From Duganella qianjiadongensis (GTDB lineage Bacteria > Pseudomonadota > Gammaproteobacteria > Burkholderiales > Burkholderiaceae_D), in assembly GCF_009857915.1 (NCBI RefSeq), contig NZ_WWCM01000001.1, forward strand, positions 558,001 to 622,000: 64,000 nucleotides of DNA, in the 5' to 3' direction. Made by a program: the position numbers and the translations under genes. The notes under the pieces were generated by a model that saw nothing but the letters and a program-made list of their open reading frames with translations, had not been told where the DNA came from and searched no databases. Within the stretch, counting starts at the first letter, position 1; each line of letters opens with the position of its first letter. Of this stretch, positions 46,557 through 56,162 are shown one piece after another.

Positions 46557-46757
46557 TCAGGCAGGAACATCCGGCACCAGTTGCATTTTGAGCAGAGTGA
46601 TATGGTCTTTCAGTTGCAGCTTGCGCTTTTTGAGACGGCGCAATTGCAATTGATCGTGGTGACCATCGAGCGTCAGCATGTTGATGACAGCATCCAGATC
46701 GCGGTGTTCAACGTCGAGTTCTATCAGACGACGCTGGATATCGATTACATCAGCCAT
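46557..46757 (-). CDS. YdcH family (DUF465) protein
   Basis: A 66-residue helical protein with the DUF465 layout: IDIQRRLIELDVEHRDLD, a short loop, then a basic helix LQLRRLKKRKLQLKDHI. The conserved LKKRKLxLKD motif is complete. The function of the family is unknown. It lies 34 bases upstream of the DinG-like gene start, in the same direction. Confidence 0.86.
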   Translation of the reverse strand: MADVIDIQRRLIELDVEHRDLDAVINMLTLDGHHDQLQLRRLKKRKLQLKDHITLLKMQLVPDVPA

Positions 46758-46905
46758 AATTCTCGGTCTCTACCCACACAAAAGTTTCACTGCAACAAGG
46801 AGTACTACTTTACAACGGTGACACATCACGTAGTTTAATCTACCCGGCGCGCGCAGCCAACTAATGCTGCTCTGCGTCACGTTCCAGCTGCAGTCCACGG
46901 CCTGC

Positions 46906-47595
46906 TTACTGACGCTGGACGGGGTCCGCTTTGCGCTGCGCCGCAGCTTCCCTGGCGGCCTGTTTGGCCTCTTTTTCGGCCTTCTTGCGCGCCACTTCGG
47001 CCTGACGGCGCTGCGATTCATCCTGCTTGCGCTCGAAACTGACCACATTTTCGGCCCGCTTGCCCGCATTGGCCGCATCCTGCGCTTCCAGCTTCTTCAG
47101 CTTTTCCGCATGGCGCGCTGCGCGGTCCACGGCCGGTCCGGTGACAGCTGGCGGGCGTGGCGTATCGTCCACGACTTTCGGCGCCTTGGGCGCCGTAGCC
47201 GCATGCTGGGCTTCTTCTTCGGCATCCTTGCGGGCCCTTACCGCCAGATCGGCATCACGCTTTTCTACCGAATCGGCGCGTTTGAAATGCTCGGCATCGA
47301 CTTCGGCAGCACGCAGCACGGCCAGTGCCTTGCGCCGTACTTCCTTGGCATCGCTCAGGCAGGTGTTCACAAAAAAACGGCCATAGCAGATACGCTCAGC
47401 CTCGGCGAACTGGTCCTGCACCACGGCGCGCTCCTGTTCCACCTGACGCAGTGCTGCATTGGCCTGCTCGACCGACTGCACCTTGGGCCAGCGCGCTGCC
47501 GCTTCGGCCGCCTGCACCGGCGCCAGCGTCACTAGCCCCAGCATCAGGCCCAGTGCCAGCAGCCAGCCCGCCTTGAATTTACTCGCAATCACCAT
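46906..47595 (-). CDS. Secreted coiled-coil protein of unknown function
   Basis: A 229-residue protein: a signal peptide (about 1-29, ending PVQAAEA), then a region with two cysteines (ERICYGRFFVNTCLSDAKEVRRK, in part), then Ala/Glu/Lys-rich helices with a Pro-rich break at about 135-155, and a highly charged C-terminal coiled coil (RKKAEKEAKQAAREAA). The Cys-containing block looks conserved-type but I cannot name a family. GGAAG lies close to the ATG. It follows zapE by 15 bases and is probably cotranscribed. Confidence 0.72.
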   Translation of the reverse strand: MVIASKFKAGWLLALGLMLGLVTLAPVQAAEAAARWPKVQSVEQANAALRQVEQERAVVQDQFAEAERICYGRFFVNTCLSDAKEVRRKALAVLRAAEVDAEHFKRADSVEKRDADLAVRARKDAEEEAQHAATAPKAPKVVDDTPRPPAVTGPAVDRAARHAEKLKKLEAQDAANAGKRAENVVSFERKQDESQRRQAEVARKKAEKEAKQAAREAAAQRKADPVQRQ

Positions 47596-47610
47596 ACACT
47601 TCCTAAAAAA

Positions 47611-48708
47611 CTATGCCAGCGCTGCGGCAGCCGCACGCTGTTCCTTATCCATATATTCCTGCGACTGCATCTCGACGATACGCGAGACGGTACGGTGGAA
47701 TTCGTTCGCCAGTGTACCGGTGGTGTAGAGCTGTTCCGGTTCCACCTCGGCCGACATCAGCAACTTGACGCCCTGATCGTAGAATACATCGATCAGCCAG
47801 GTAAAGCGGCGCGCTTCGGACGACATGGCCGCCGACATCATCGGTATGCCGGACAATATCACGGTATGGAAGCGGCTGGCGATTTCCAGATAATCGTTCT
47901 GCGAGCGGGGACCGCCGCACAGGGTATTGAAATCGAACCAGATGGTGGTGCCGGCCCGGCGCAGCGCACGGATTTCGCGCGCTTCGATGCGGATGGTGGG
48001 GTCCTCGTCGGCGCTCTCGGCTACGCGGGCAAAGGCAGCACGCAGCGCTTCGTCGGTAGCCGCATTGAGCGGGGTGTAATACGACTCCACCTGCTCCAGC
48101 GCGCGGCCCCGGTAATCGATGCCGGCATCGATATTCATCACATCGAGCTTTTCGTACAGCAGCGCGATGGTGGGCAGGATGCGGTCACGGTGCAACCCGT
48201 CCGGGTACAGCAGCTGCGGATCGTAGTTGGACGTCATGATGAAGGACACGCCGTTATCGAACAGTGCCTTCAGCAGGTTGTACATGATCATGGCATCGGC
48301 CACATCGGAGATGTGGAATTCGTCGAAGCAGATCAGACGGTATTTTTTGGCCACGCGCTTGGCCACTTCGTCGAGCGGATTGGCCAAGCCTTTCAGATCG
48401 TCGAGCTGGCGGTGCACGCCGCGCATGAATTCGTGGAAGTGCAAGCGGGTCTTGCGTACCACCGGCACCACCGAATAGAAACTGTCCATCAGGAAGGACT
48501 TACCGCGCCCCACCCCGCCCCACATATACACGCCGCGGGGCACATCGGGCCGGTTGATCAGGCGCTTGAAGGTGCTCGAGCGCTGGCCTTTGTAGGCCAG
48601 CCACTGATCATAGCACACTTGCAGACGGTCAACGGCGCGGCGCTGGGCAGCATCGGCCTTGAAATTGCGCTGCTCAAGCGCATGCTGGTAAAACTCTTCG
48701 ACGTTCAT
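47611..48708 (-). CDS. zapE: Cell division ATPase ZapE (AFG1 family)
   Basis: A 365-residue AAA-type ATPase. The Walker A is GGVGRGKS, the Walker B lies in LICFDEFHISDVAD, and the sensor asparagine in IMTSNYDP. ZapE binds FtsZ in E. coli and is needed for division under stress. I use the ATG at 48708, which gives the family N-terminus VEEFYQHALEQRNF; a TTG upstream is less likely. It lies downstream of lpd, separated from it by a terminator at 48731-48759. Confidence 0.92.
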   Translation of the reverse strand: MNVEEFYQHALEQRNFKADAAQRRAVDRLQVCYDQWLAYKGQRSSTFKRLINRPDVPRGVYMWGGVGRGKSFLMDSFYSVVPVVRKTRLHFHEFMRGVHRQLDDLKGLANPLDEVAKRVAKKYRLICFDEFHISDVADAMIMYNLLKALFDNGVSFIMTSNYDPQLLYPDGLHRDRILPTIALLYEKLDVMNIDAGIDYRGRALEQVESYYTPLNAATDEALRAAFARVAESADEDPTIRIEAREIRALRRAGTTIWFDFNTLCGGPRSQNDYLEIASRFHTVILSGIPMMSAAMSSEARRFTWLIDVFYDQGVKLLMSAEVEPEQLYTTGTLANEFHRTVSRIVEMQSQEYMDKEQRAAAAALA

Positions 48709-48730
48709 GAGGATGGTTTCTGTACTGCGC

Positions 48731-48759
48731 AAAAGAAAAGGGCGGACCGCAGCCCGCCC
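48731..48759 (-). terminator. Intrinsic terminator after lpd
   Basis: On the minus strand GGGCGG-N8-CCGCCC is followed by TTTTCTTTT (plus-strand A-rich run 48731-48739). It follows the lpd stop at 48780. A second, overlapping GCGGAC/GTCCGC pairing (48742-48747 with 48763-48768) is possible. Confidence 0.75.
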
Positions 48760-48779
48760 GCAGTCCGCTAGAGGATTGC

Positions 48780-50210
48780 TTAGAAGTTCAGGGTACGCTT
48801 ATCGATGGCCAGAGCTGCCTCTTTGGTCGCTTCCGACAGCGATGGGTGAGCGTGGCAGATACGGGCGATGTCTTCGGCCGATGCCTTGAATTCCATCGCT
48901 ACCACGGCTTCCGAAATCAGTTCCGAAGCCATCGGTCCGATGATGTGCACGCCGAGGATTTCGTCGGTGGTGGCATCGGCGAGGAATTTCACCATACCCG
49001 AGGTATCGCCCAGTGCGCGTGCACGGCCGTTGGCCAGGAAGGGGAAAGTACCGGCTTTGTAGGCCACGCCAGCGGCTTTCAGCGCCTGCTCGGTTTTGCC
49101 TACCCAGGCGATTTCCGGCGAGGTGTAGATCACCCAGGGAATGGTGTCGAAGTTGGTGTGACCGTGCTGGCCAGCGATACGCTCGGCCACGGCCACGCCT
49201 TCTTCTTCCGCTTTGTGCGCCAGCATCGGGCCACGTACCACGTCGCCCACGGCCCATACGCCCGGCAGATTGGTTTTGCAGTCGCCATCGACGGCGACGA
49301 AACCGCGCTCGTCCAGCGCCAGACCGACTTTGTCCGCGCCCAGGCCATGGGTGTTCGGGGTACGGCCGATCGACACGATCAGCTTGTCGAACACGGCGGT
49401 CTGCGCTTCGCCCTTGGCGTTTTCGTAAGCCACGGTGACGTTGTTGTCGCCCTTGGTGATGGCGCCGATCTTGCAGCCCAGATTGATGGACAGCCCCTGT
49501 TTGGTGAACAGCTTCTGCGCTTCCTTGGCGATCTGCTCGTCGACGGCGCCGAGGAACACCGGCAGGCCTTCCAGCACGGTCACTTCCGCGCCCAGACGGC
49601 GCCATACGGAGCCCATTTCCAGACCGATCACGCCGGCGCCGATCACGCCCAGCTTGGCTGGAACAGCGTCGATGGCCAGTGCGCCGGTGTTCGACAGTAT
49701 CAGCTTTTCATCAAACGCTGCGCCCGGCAGTTCGCGTGCATTGGAACCGGTAGCGATGATCACCTGTTTGCCGCTGATGGTCTCGTTGGCAGGTGCCGAG
49801 ATGGCCAGCGGGTAGCCTTCTGCAGTAGCTGGACCGGCGAAAGCGGCGCGGCCGTGGAAGAAGCTCACTTTGTTTTTCTTGAACAGGAACAGGATGCCGT
49901 CATTATTCTGTTTGACGACGGTGTTCTTGCGCTTCAGCATTTGCGGCAGGTTCAGCGACAGACCGGCAACATCGATACCGTGTTCCTTGAACGCATGGCC
50001 AGCGTGCTCGTAGTGTTCCGACGATTGCAGCAGTGCTTTGGAGGGGATGCAGCCGACGTTGGTGCAAGTACCGCCCGGTGCCGGGCCGCCCTTTTCATTT
50101 TCCCACGCATCTACGCAGGCAACCGAGAAACCCAGCTGGGCTGCGCGGATGGCAGCGATATAACCGCCGGGACCGGCGCCGATGACTACTACGTCAAATT
50201 GTTTGCTCAT
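48780..50210 (-). CDS. lpd: Dihydrolipoyl dehydrogenase (E3)
   Basis: A 476-residue flavoenzyme. The FAD-binding GAGPGGY lies at 11-17, the redox disulfide is Cys49/Cys54 ([13 protein letters not shown]), the NAD-binding [11 protein letters not shown] follows, and the C-terminal catalytic His-Glu region is [10 protein letters not shown]. It reoxidises the lipoyl arms of the 2-oxoglutarate dehydrogenase complex (and likely pyruvate and glycine complexes). It is preceded by a PspC-like gene three bases away rather than directly by odhB. Confidence 0.95.
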   Translation of the reverse strand: MSKQFDVVVIGAGPGGYIAAIRAAQLGFSVACVDAWENEKGGPAPGGTCTNVGCIPSKALLQSSEHYEHAGHAFKEHGIDVAGLSLNLPQMLKRKNTVVKQNNDGILFLFKKNKVSFFHGRAAFAGPATAEGYPLAISAPANETISGKQVIIATGSNARELPGAAFDEKLILSNTGALAIDAVPAKLGVIGAGVIGLEMGSVWRRLGAEVTVLEGLPVFLGAVDEQIAKEAQKLFTKQGLSINLGCKIGAITKGDNNVTVAYENAKGEAQTAVFDKLIVSIGRTPNTHGLGADKVGLALDERGFVAVDGDCKTNLPGVWAVGDVVRGPMLAHKAEEEGVAVAERIAGQHGHTNFDTIPWVIYTSPEIAWVGKTEQALKAAGVAYKAGTFPFLANGRARALGDTSGMVKFLADATTDEILGVHIIGPMASELISEAVVAMEFKASAEDIARICHAHPSLSEATKEAALAIDKRTLNF

Positions 50211-50213
50211 TTC

Positions 50214-50540
50214 TTATCCTATCGTTTCTTCTTCTGGCACAAAGATCCAGAGCAGAAGGTAAATCGCGAGACCGAAGCCGAAGGTCAGCACGAACAGCAC
50301 GAACAGCAGACGCCAGATCCAGGTCTCGACGCCGCTGATGCGGCCCAGGCCGCCACATACCCCACCTAGCCAGCGGTCGCTACGGGAGCGGCGCAATTTG
50401 CTGATGTCGCTGGAAAGCTGTTCGCTGCCATACGACCCGCTGCTGAGCAGCTTGGCCTTGGCAGCAGCGAACTCGGCATCCGACAGGGCGCCGGACTGGT
50501 GCAGTTCATGCAAACGCTTGATTTCTTCGGAAACGCTCAT
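50214..50540 (-). CDS. SHOCT plus PspC domain small membrane protein
   Basis: A 108-residue protein: an N-terminal SHOCT-like helix pair (IKRLHELHQSGALSDAEFAAAKAKLL), a linker, then a PspC domain (RWLGGVCGGLGR-type motif) with a long hydrophobic segment (LLFVLFVLTFGFGLAIYLLLWIF, in part). PspC proteins sense or respond to inner-membrane stress. GAGGAAG lies before the ATG at 50540. It is sandwiched between odhB and lpd, three bases before lpd, an unusual partner for a TCA-cycle complex. Confidence 0.85.
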   Translation of the reverse strand: MSVSEEIKRLHELHQSGALSDAEFAAAKAKLLSSGSYGSEQLSSDISKLRRSRSDRWLGGVCGGLGRISGVETWIWRLLFVLFVLTFGFGLAIYLLLWIFVPEEETIG

Positions 50541-50557
50541 GGTTCTTCCTCTGAACA

Positions 50558-50583
50558 GCGTTCCGGCACCGGGGCCGGAACGC
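50558..50583 (-). terminator. Hairpin between odhB and the PspC-like gene
   Basis: The 10-base perfect arms GCGTTCCGGC and GCCGGAACGC (50558-50567, 50574-50583) enclose a 6-base loop. It follows the odhB stop at 50595 and lacks a T-run; it could be a processing or attenuation element that shapes the odhB/lpd ratio. Confidence 0.55.
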
Positions 50584-50594
50584 ATTGGCGGGGA

Positions 50595-51845
50595 TTACAG
50601 TTCCAGCAGCAGGCGGGCTGGATCTTCCAGCGCTTCTTTCATGGCTACCAGACCCAGCACAGCTTCGCGGCCGTCGATGATACGGTGGTCGTAGGACATC
50701 GCCAGATAGTTCATCGGACGCACCACGATCTGGCCGTTTTCTACCACAGCGCGATCTTTGGTCGCGTGCACGCCCAGAATCGCCGATTGTGGCGGGTTGA
50801 TGATAGGGGTCGACAGCATGGAGCCGAAGGTACCGCCATTCGAGATCGAGAAGGTACCGCCGGTCAGGTCGTCCAGGGTCAGCTTGCCTTCTTTAGCCTT
50901 GGCGCCGAATTCGCCGATTTTCTTCTCGATGTCGGCGATCGACATCTGGTCGGCATTGCGCAGAATAGGCACCACCAGACCGCGTGGCGAACCCACGGCG
51001 ATACCGATGTCGAAGTAGCCGTGGTAGACGATATCGTTACCGTCGACCGAAGCGTTCAGAATAGGGTATTTCTTCAGCGCGGCCACAGCAGCTTTAACGA
51101 AGAAGGACATGAAGCCCAGCTTGACGCCGTGCTCTTTCTCGAACTTGTCCTTGTACTTGTTGCGCAGGTCCATCACTGGCGCCATGTTGACTTCGTTGAA
51201 GGTGGTCAGAATCGCGTTGGTCGATTGCGATTGCACCAGACGCTCGGCGATACGGGCACGCAGACGGCTCATCGGCACGCGCTCTTCCGGACGATCGCCC
51301 AGATTGGCAGCGGCAGGCGCAGCCACCTGTTGCAGTGCTGGCTTGGCAGCGGGTGCCGCCAGAGGAGCCACGGCCGGGGCAGCCGGTGCCGAAGCAGCCA
51401 GTGCGTCGCCCTTGGTGACGCGGCCATCTTTGCCCGAACCGGCAACATCGCTGGCGCTCAGGCCTTTTTCCGACAGGATCTTGGCAGCGGCTGGCATGGC
51501 CACGTCGCCTTTGTTGCCACCGGTAGCGGCAGCAGCAGCTGGTGCAGCAGCAGCGGCGGCTGGGGCAGCAGCGGCAGCGGCTGGAGCGCTAGCGCCGGCG
51601 GTCGCTTCGGTATCGATGACGGCGATCACTTCGTCAGCCACCACGGTGCTGCCGTCGCCTTTGATGATTTCAACCAGCACGCCAGCGGCCGGGGCTGGCA
51701 GTTCCAGTACCACTTTATCGGTTTCGATGTCGATCAGGTTTTCGTCGCGGGCGACGGCTTCGCCGATTTTCTTGTGCCAGGTCAGCATGGTCGCTTCAGC
51801 GACCGATTCCGACAGTTGAGGTACTTTAACTTGAATTTGTGCCAT
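50595..51845 (-). CDS. odhB: Dihydrolipoyllysine succinyltransferase (E2o)
   Basis: A 416-residue E2 core of the 2-oxoglutarate dehydrogenase complex. The N-terminal lipoyl domain has Lys44 in IETDKVVLEL. An Ala/Pro-rich linker, a peripheral-subunit-binding domain (AKILSEKGLSASDVAGSGKDGRV, in part) and the catalytic domain follow; the active-site His387 and Asp391 are in SYDHRIIDGREAV. GGAG precedes the ATG. A terminator lies between odhA and odhB, so read-through or a second promoter is expected. Confidence 0.95.
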   Translation of the reverse strand: MAQIQVKVPQLSESVAEATMLTWHKKIGEAVARDENLIDIETDKVVLELPAPAAGVLVEIIKGDGSTVVADEVIAVIDTEATAGASAPAAAAAAPAAAAAAPAAAAATGGNKGDVAMPAAAKILSEKGLSASDVAGSGKDGRVTKGDALAASAPAAPAVAPLAAPAAKPALQQVAAPAAANLGDRPEERVPMSRLRARIAERLVQSQSTNAILTTFNEVNMAPVMDLRNKYKDKFEKEHGVKLGFMSFFVKAAVAALKKYPILNASVDGNDIVYHGYFDIGIAVGSPRGLVVPILRNADQMSIADIEKKIGEFGAKAKEGKLTLDDLTGGTFSISNGGTFGSMLSTPIINPPQSAILGVHATKDRAVVENGQIVVRPMNYLAMSYDHRIIDGREAVLGLVAMKEALEDPARLLLEL

Positions 51846-51920
51846 GGATAACTCCGTATATTTTTGTAGTGGCGCTCCGCTGCAGGCTTGCGGTCACGCC
51901 GGTCTAATCATGAATGCTGT

Positions 51921-51948
51921 AAAAAGGCGCCGTGCCGGGCACGGCGCC
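51921..51948 (-). terminator. Intrinsic terminator between odhA and odhB
   Basis: The 10-base arms GGCGCCGTGC and GCACGGCGCC (51926-51935, 51939-51948) enclose a 3-base loop and are followed on the minus strand by TTTTT. It lies 8 bases after the odhA stop codon, inside what is usually a continuous operon. Confidence 0.8.
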
Positions 51949-51955
51949 ATGGGAC

Positions 51956-54811
51956 TTATTTGGTCAGGATGAAGCCTTTGAGCTTCGAGAAAGCCGTTTC
52001 CAGCAGATCTTTTTGCTGGGCATAGTGCTTGTCGTAGTAGCCGACGGCTGGCGATGCCGACGCCGGGCGACCGGCGTAGGCCAGACGCTGACCGGCTTCC
52101 ATGCTCTCGAAGATGTTGTGCTGAATCTGGAACCATGGGCCCTGATTCTGCGGCTCGTCCTGTGCCCATACCACTTCCGCCAGGTTCGGGAACTTTTTCA
52201 GTTCGGCAGCGAACGATTTGTGCGGGAATGGATACAGCTGTTCCACACGGATGATGGCGGTATCGGTCTGGCCGCGGGTTTTGCGTGCGTTGACCAGATC
52301 GTAGTAGACCTTGCCCGAGCAGGCGATGACGCGTTTGACTTTCTTGGCGTCGATTTTCTCGTCGACTTCACCGATCACGGTCTGGAATGCGCCCTTGGCC
52401 AGTTCGGTCAGCGGAGTACCGGCATCCTTGTTACGCAGCAGCGATTTCGGCGTGAGGATGACCAGCGGTTTGCGGAACTGACGCACCATCTGGCGACGCA
52501 GCACGTGGAAGATCTGCGAGGCGGTGGTCGGCTGGACCACTTGCATATTGTTGTCTGCGCACAGCTGCAGGAAGCGTTCCGGACGCGCCGACGAGTGCTC
52601 CGGACCCTGGCCTTCGTAGCCGTGCGGCAGCATCATCACCAGACCCGAAGCGCGGCCCCACTTCACTTCGCCGGAGCTGATGAACTGGTCGATCACGACC
52701 TGAGCGCCGTTGACGAAGTCGCCGAACTGGGCTTCCCAGATGGTCAGGGTGTTAGGTTCTGCGGTCGAGTAGCCGTATTCGAAGCCCAGTACCGCTTCTT
52801 CCGACAGCACGGAGTCGATCACGGTGAACGGTGCCTGACCTTCGGCGATGTTCTGCAGCGGCACGTAGGTGCCGGCATCCCAGCGCTCGCGGTTCTGATC
52901 GTGCAGCACGGCGTGACGGTGGACGAAAGTACCACGGCCAGCATCCTGACCGGTCAGACGCACAGCGTAGCCGGAAGCGACCAGCGAAGCGAAGGCCAGA
53001 TGTTCGCCCATGCCCCAGTCCAGATTCAGCTCGCCGCGGCCCATGGCCGAACGGTCAGCCAGCACTTTTTCGACCAGTGCGTGGACTTTGAAGTTTTCCG
53101 GTACGGTGGTGATGCGGCCAGCCAGACGTTTCAGTTCCGTCATCGGCACGGCGGTATCGGCGCTATCGGTCCACTTGCGGTTCAGGAACGGCAGCCAGTC
53201 GACGGCGAACTTGTTCTTGAAGTTGGTGATGACCGGATCCACCGTGTGCTTGCCGGCGTCCATGGCGTCACGGAAGGCCGATTGCATTTTTTCGCCGCCG
53301 TCGGCCGGAATCACACTCTGCGCAACCAGTTTGTCCGCATACAGTTTGCGGGTGCCTGGGTGCTGGCCGATTTTCTTGTACATCAGCGGCTGGGTCAGTG
53401 CCGGGGTATCTTGCTCGTTGTGGCCCAGTTTGCGGTAGCAGATGATGTCAACGACGATATCTTTCTGGAACTGCAGACGGTAGTCCATGGCGATCTGCGA
53501 AGCCAGTACCACGGCTTCAGGATCGTCGGCGTTGACGTGCAGCACCGGTGCTTCGATCATCTTGACGACGTCCGAGCAGTAGATGGTGGAGCGGGCATCG
53601 CGCGGGTCGGAGGTGGTGAAACCGATCTGGTTGTTGATCACGATGTGCACGGTACCGCCGGTGCCGTAACCACGGGTCTGGGCCAGATTCAGGGTTTCCA
53701 TCACAACGCCCTGACCAGCGAAAGCGGCATCGCCGTGCACCAGAATTGGCAGCACTTGCTTGCCGGCGTGGTCGCCGCGGCGATCCATACGGGCTTTGAC
53801 GGAGCCTTCTACTACAGGGTTGACGATTTCCAGGTGCGATGGGTTGAAGGCCAGCGACAGGTGGACCGGACCGCCAGCGGTCGAGATGTCCGACGAGAAG
53901 CCCTGGTGGTATTTCACGTCACCGGCTGGCAGGTCGTCGCCGTGCTTGCCTTCGAATTCTTCGAACAGTTCCTTAGGCGATTTGCCCAGGGTGTTCACGA
54001 GGACGTTCAGACGGCCGCGGTGGGCCATACCGATCACGATTTCCTGCACGCCTTTTTCGCCGGCGCGCTGGATGATTTCATCGATTGACGCGATGAAGGT
54101 TTCGCCGCCTTCCAGCGAGAAACGCTTTTGACCGACATACTTGGTGTGCAGGTAACGTTCCAGACCTTCGGCAGCGGTCAGGCGCTCCAGGATGTGCTGT
54201 TTCTTCTCTGCGGTGAAGTTAGGCGTCGAGCGGATCGCTTCCAGACGCTCTTGCAGCCAGCGCTTTTCGGCCGGGTCGGAGATGTACATGAACTCGGCGC
54301 CGATCGAACGGGTGTAGGTATCGCGCAGGAAGTTCAGCAGGTCGCGCAGGGTCGCGGTCTCTGGGCCGAAGTAGGTGTTGCTGATGTTGAATACGGTGTC
54401 CATGTCCGCATCGGTGAACCCGTAGAAGCTAGGATCGAGTTCAGGGATAGCCGGACGCTCCTGACGCTGCAGCGGGTCCAGATTGGCCCAGCGCGAACCG
54501 AGGTAGCGGTAGGCTGCGATCAGCTGGGTAGCAGCCACGCGTTTGCGGCCCATTTCGGCGTCGGCCGAAGCCACCACGGTGCGGATAGGACCGGCTTTCG
54601 CGCGTTCGGCGAAAGAGGCGATCACGGAGGCGTGGGCGACGTCGGGTTTATTGGAACCATCGACGGCCGGTACGTGCTGCATGGCGTCGAAATAGGCGCG
54701 CCAGTTGTCTGGCACAGAACCTGGATTGTCGAGATACGCTTCGTACAGTTCTTCGACGTACGGGGCGTTCCCACCAAACAGGTAGGAGTTGGACGTATAT
54801 TGTTGCATCAT
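51956..54811 (-). CDS. odhA: 2-oxoglutarate dehydrogenase E1 component
   Basis: A 951-residue thiamine-diphosphate decarboxylase that starts the 2-oxoglutarate to succinyl-CoA reaction. The E1o N-terminal segment SNSYLFGGNAPYVEELYEAYL, the thiamine-binding region (VHGDAAFAGQGVVMETLNL, in part) and the late AQDEPQNQGPW motif identify it. I use the ATG at 54811 (MMQQYTS) behind AAGGTGAG; a GTG nine bases earlier overlaps that ribosome site and is less likely. Confidence 0.95.
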   Translation of the reverse strand: MMQQYTSNSYLFGGNAPYVEELYEAYLDNPGSVPDNWRAYFDAMQHVPAVDGSNKPDVAHASVIASFAERAKAGPIRTVVASADAEMGRKRVAATQLIAAYRYLGSRWANLDPLQRQERPAIPELDPSFYGFTDADMDTVFNISNTYFGPETATLRDLLNFLRDTYTRSIGAEFMYISDPAEKRWLQERLEAIRSTPNFTAEKKQHILERLTAAEGLERYLHTKYVGQKRFSLEGGETFIASIDEIIQRAGEKGVQEIVIGMAHRGRLNVLVNTLGKSPKELFEEFEGKHGDDLPAGDVKYHQGFSSDISTAGGPVHLSLAFNPSHLEIVNPVVEGSVKARMDRRGDHAGKQVLPILVHGDAAFAGQGVVMETLNLAQTRGYGTGGTVHIVINNQIGFTTSDPRDARSTIYCSDVVKMIEAPVLHVNADDPEAVVLASQIAMDYRLQFQKDIVVDIICYRKLGHNEQDTPALTQPLMYKKIGQHPGTRKLYADKLVAQSVIPADGGEKMQSAFRDAMDAGKHTVDPVITNFKNKFAVDWLPFLNRKWTDSADTAVPMTELKRLAGRITTVPENFKVHALVEKVLADRSAMGRGELNLDWGMGEHLAFASLVASGYAVRLTGQDAGRGTFVHRHAVLHDQNRERWDAGTYVPLQNIAEGQAPFTVIDSVLSEEAVLGFEYGYSTAEPNTLTIWEAQFGDFVNGAQVVIDQFISSGEVKWGRASGLVMMLPHGYEGQGPEHSSARPERFLQLCADNNMQVVQPTTASQIFHVLRRQMVRQFRKPLVILTPKSLLRNKDAGTPLTELAKGAFQTVIGEVDEKIDAKKVKRVIACSGKVYYDLVNARKTRGQTDTAIIRVEQLYPFPHKSFAAELKKFPNLAEVVWAQDEPQNQGPWFQIQHNIFESMEAGQRLAYAGRPASASPAVGYYDKHYAQQKDLLETAFSKLKGFILTK

Positions 54812-55104
54812 ATTGCTCACCTTTCTTCGCGCTTCGCGAGATTAGCGGGTTAATCTAACCTTCCGCGACACGGCCTGACCGGTTAGCGGATTGCACATCA
54901 AGTTGTGGGGAAGGGCTATATTTCTTCGGGTACTACAAAAATCGGTCATTCAGGATAGCACCGGTATTGTATCCGAACAACCATTTGTGCGGCAAAAACC
55001 CGTGAAAACTTGCGTTTTAATGTGGCATTAAGTGTGGCGATAGGCTTGCCCGACGGCCTAGCGCGCTGAAATGTTTTCATTAATTTAAGCTTTAGCCTTA
55101 TCGC

Positions 55105-56058
55105 TCAGGAACGCGGCAGACGCTGCACCGCGCCGCCTTGTGCTGGCTCGGGGGTATGGGCCAGCCAGCCCGCATCGCTGCGGAACCACCCGGCCAGAAA
55201 GTCCAGCAGGGCGCGCAAAGCGGCCGACATATGCTGGCGCGAGGTATAAATAGCGTGTATACCCATCTGTTGCGGGGTGAATTGCGGCAGTAGTTGCACC
55301 AGCTCGCCGGAGGCGATCAGCCCCATAGCGCTGTACTTAGGTTGCAGCACGATGCCGGCGCCCTGCAGTGCTGCGCGCAGCAGACTGGTATCTTCATTGG
55401 CCGACAGATTGCCGCTGACCGGCACCGACATGGCCTCACCATGAACGTCGGTAAATTGCCACAGGCTTTTGCCAAAATAGCTATAGGTGAGGCAGTTGTG
55501 GCGCGCCAGATCGGCCACCTGCCCCGGCCTGCCATGCCGTGCCAGATAGGCAGGCGCCGCGCACACCACCGAATCGCAGCGGGCCAGCTGGCGCGCGATC
55601 AGATTCGGTTCCAGCGCATTGGTAATGCGCAGCGCCAGATCGATGCGCTGCTCGACCAGATTCACGGCGCGGTTATTAATCTGCATATCGACCTTAGTGT
55701 GAGGGTAACGCTGCAGAAACGCCGTCATGGCCGGCGCCAGCACGGCCTGCGCCAGCGACTGCGAACAGCTAATGCGCAGCAGACCGCGCGGTGCGCCCTC
55801 TTCCACCGCACTGTCGAGCGCCATATCCTCGGCCAGCTCCAGCATGCTGCGGCAGCGCGCCAGCGTCAGCGTGCCCGCATCCGTCAGGCTGAGACGGCGG
55901 GTACTACGGTGCAGCAAACGGGCGCCGGCCCACTGCTCCATCTGCGCCAGATAGCGCGTGACCATGGCGCGCGACATGGCGAGGGCATCGGCGGCAGCAA
56001 TCATGCTGCCCCGTTCGGCGATGCTGACAAACACCTGGGCGGCAGTAATTCTATCCAT
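55105..56058 (-). CDS. LysR family transcriptional regulator
   Basis: A 317-residue LysR-type regulator, CrgA-like: the helix-turn-helix (GSMIAAADALAMSRAMVTRYLAQME, in part) is followed by an effector domain. I start it at the ATG at 56058 rather than an upstream TTG. It is divergent from a metallo-beta-lactamase-fold gene; an 8-base inverted repeat lies midway between the two starts. Confidence 0.86.
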   Translation of the reverse strand: MDRITAAQVFVSIAERGSMIAAADALAMSRAMVTRYLAQMEQWAGARLLHRSTRRLSLTDAGTLTLARCRSMLELAEDMALDSAVEEGAPRGLLRISCSQSLAQAVLAPAMTAFLQRYPHTKVDMQINNRAVNLVEQRIDLALRITNALEPNLIARQLARCDSVVCAAPAYLARHGRPGQVADLARHNCLTYSYFGKSLWQFTDVHGEAMSVPVSGNLSANEDTSLLRAALQGAGIVLQPKYSAMGLIASGELVQLLPQFTPQQMGIHAIYTSRQHMSAALRALLDFLAGWFRSDAGWLAHTPEPAQGGAVQRLPRS

Positions 56059-56091
56059 AGATTCGTCCGATTTGCGCAATTAATTAGTGAA

Positions 56092-56117
56092 TGATACGGG
56101 GTTTTTCTACCGTATCA
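56092..56117. promoter_or_regulatory. Candidate LysR operator between divergent genes
   Basis: TGATACGG-N10-CCGTATCA is a perfect inverted repeat centred at 56104.5, 46 bases from the LysR start codon and 58 bases from the opposing gene's. Size and position fit a LysR recognition site. Confidence 0.55.
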
Positions 56118-56162
56118 AGCAATTTAAGATGACGTCATTCTAACCCGACACGAAAGCCCATC

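Noticed and set aside
51921-51948. A riboswitch or leader between odhA and odhB
   Set aside because: The structure is a simple GC-rich hairpin followed by a T-run, which is adequately explained as an intrinsic terminator.
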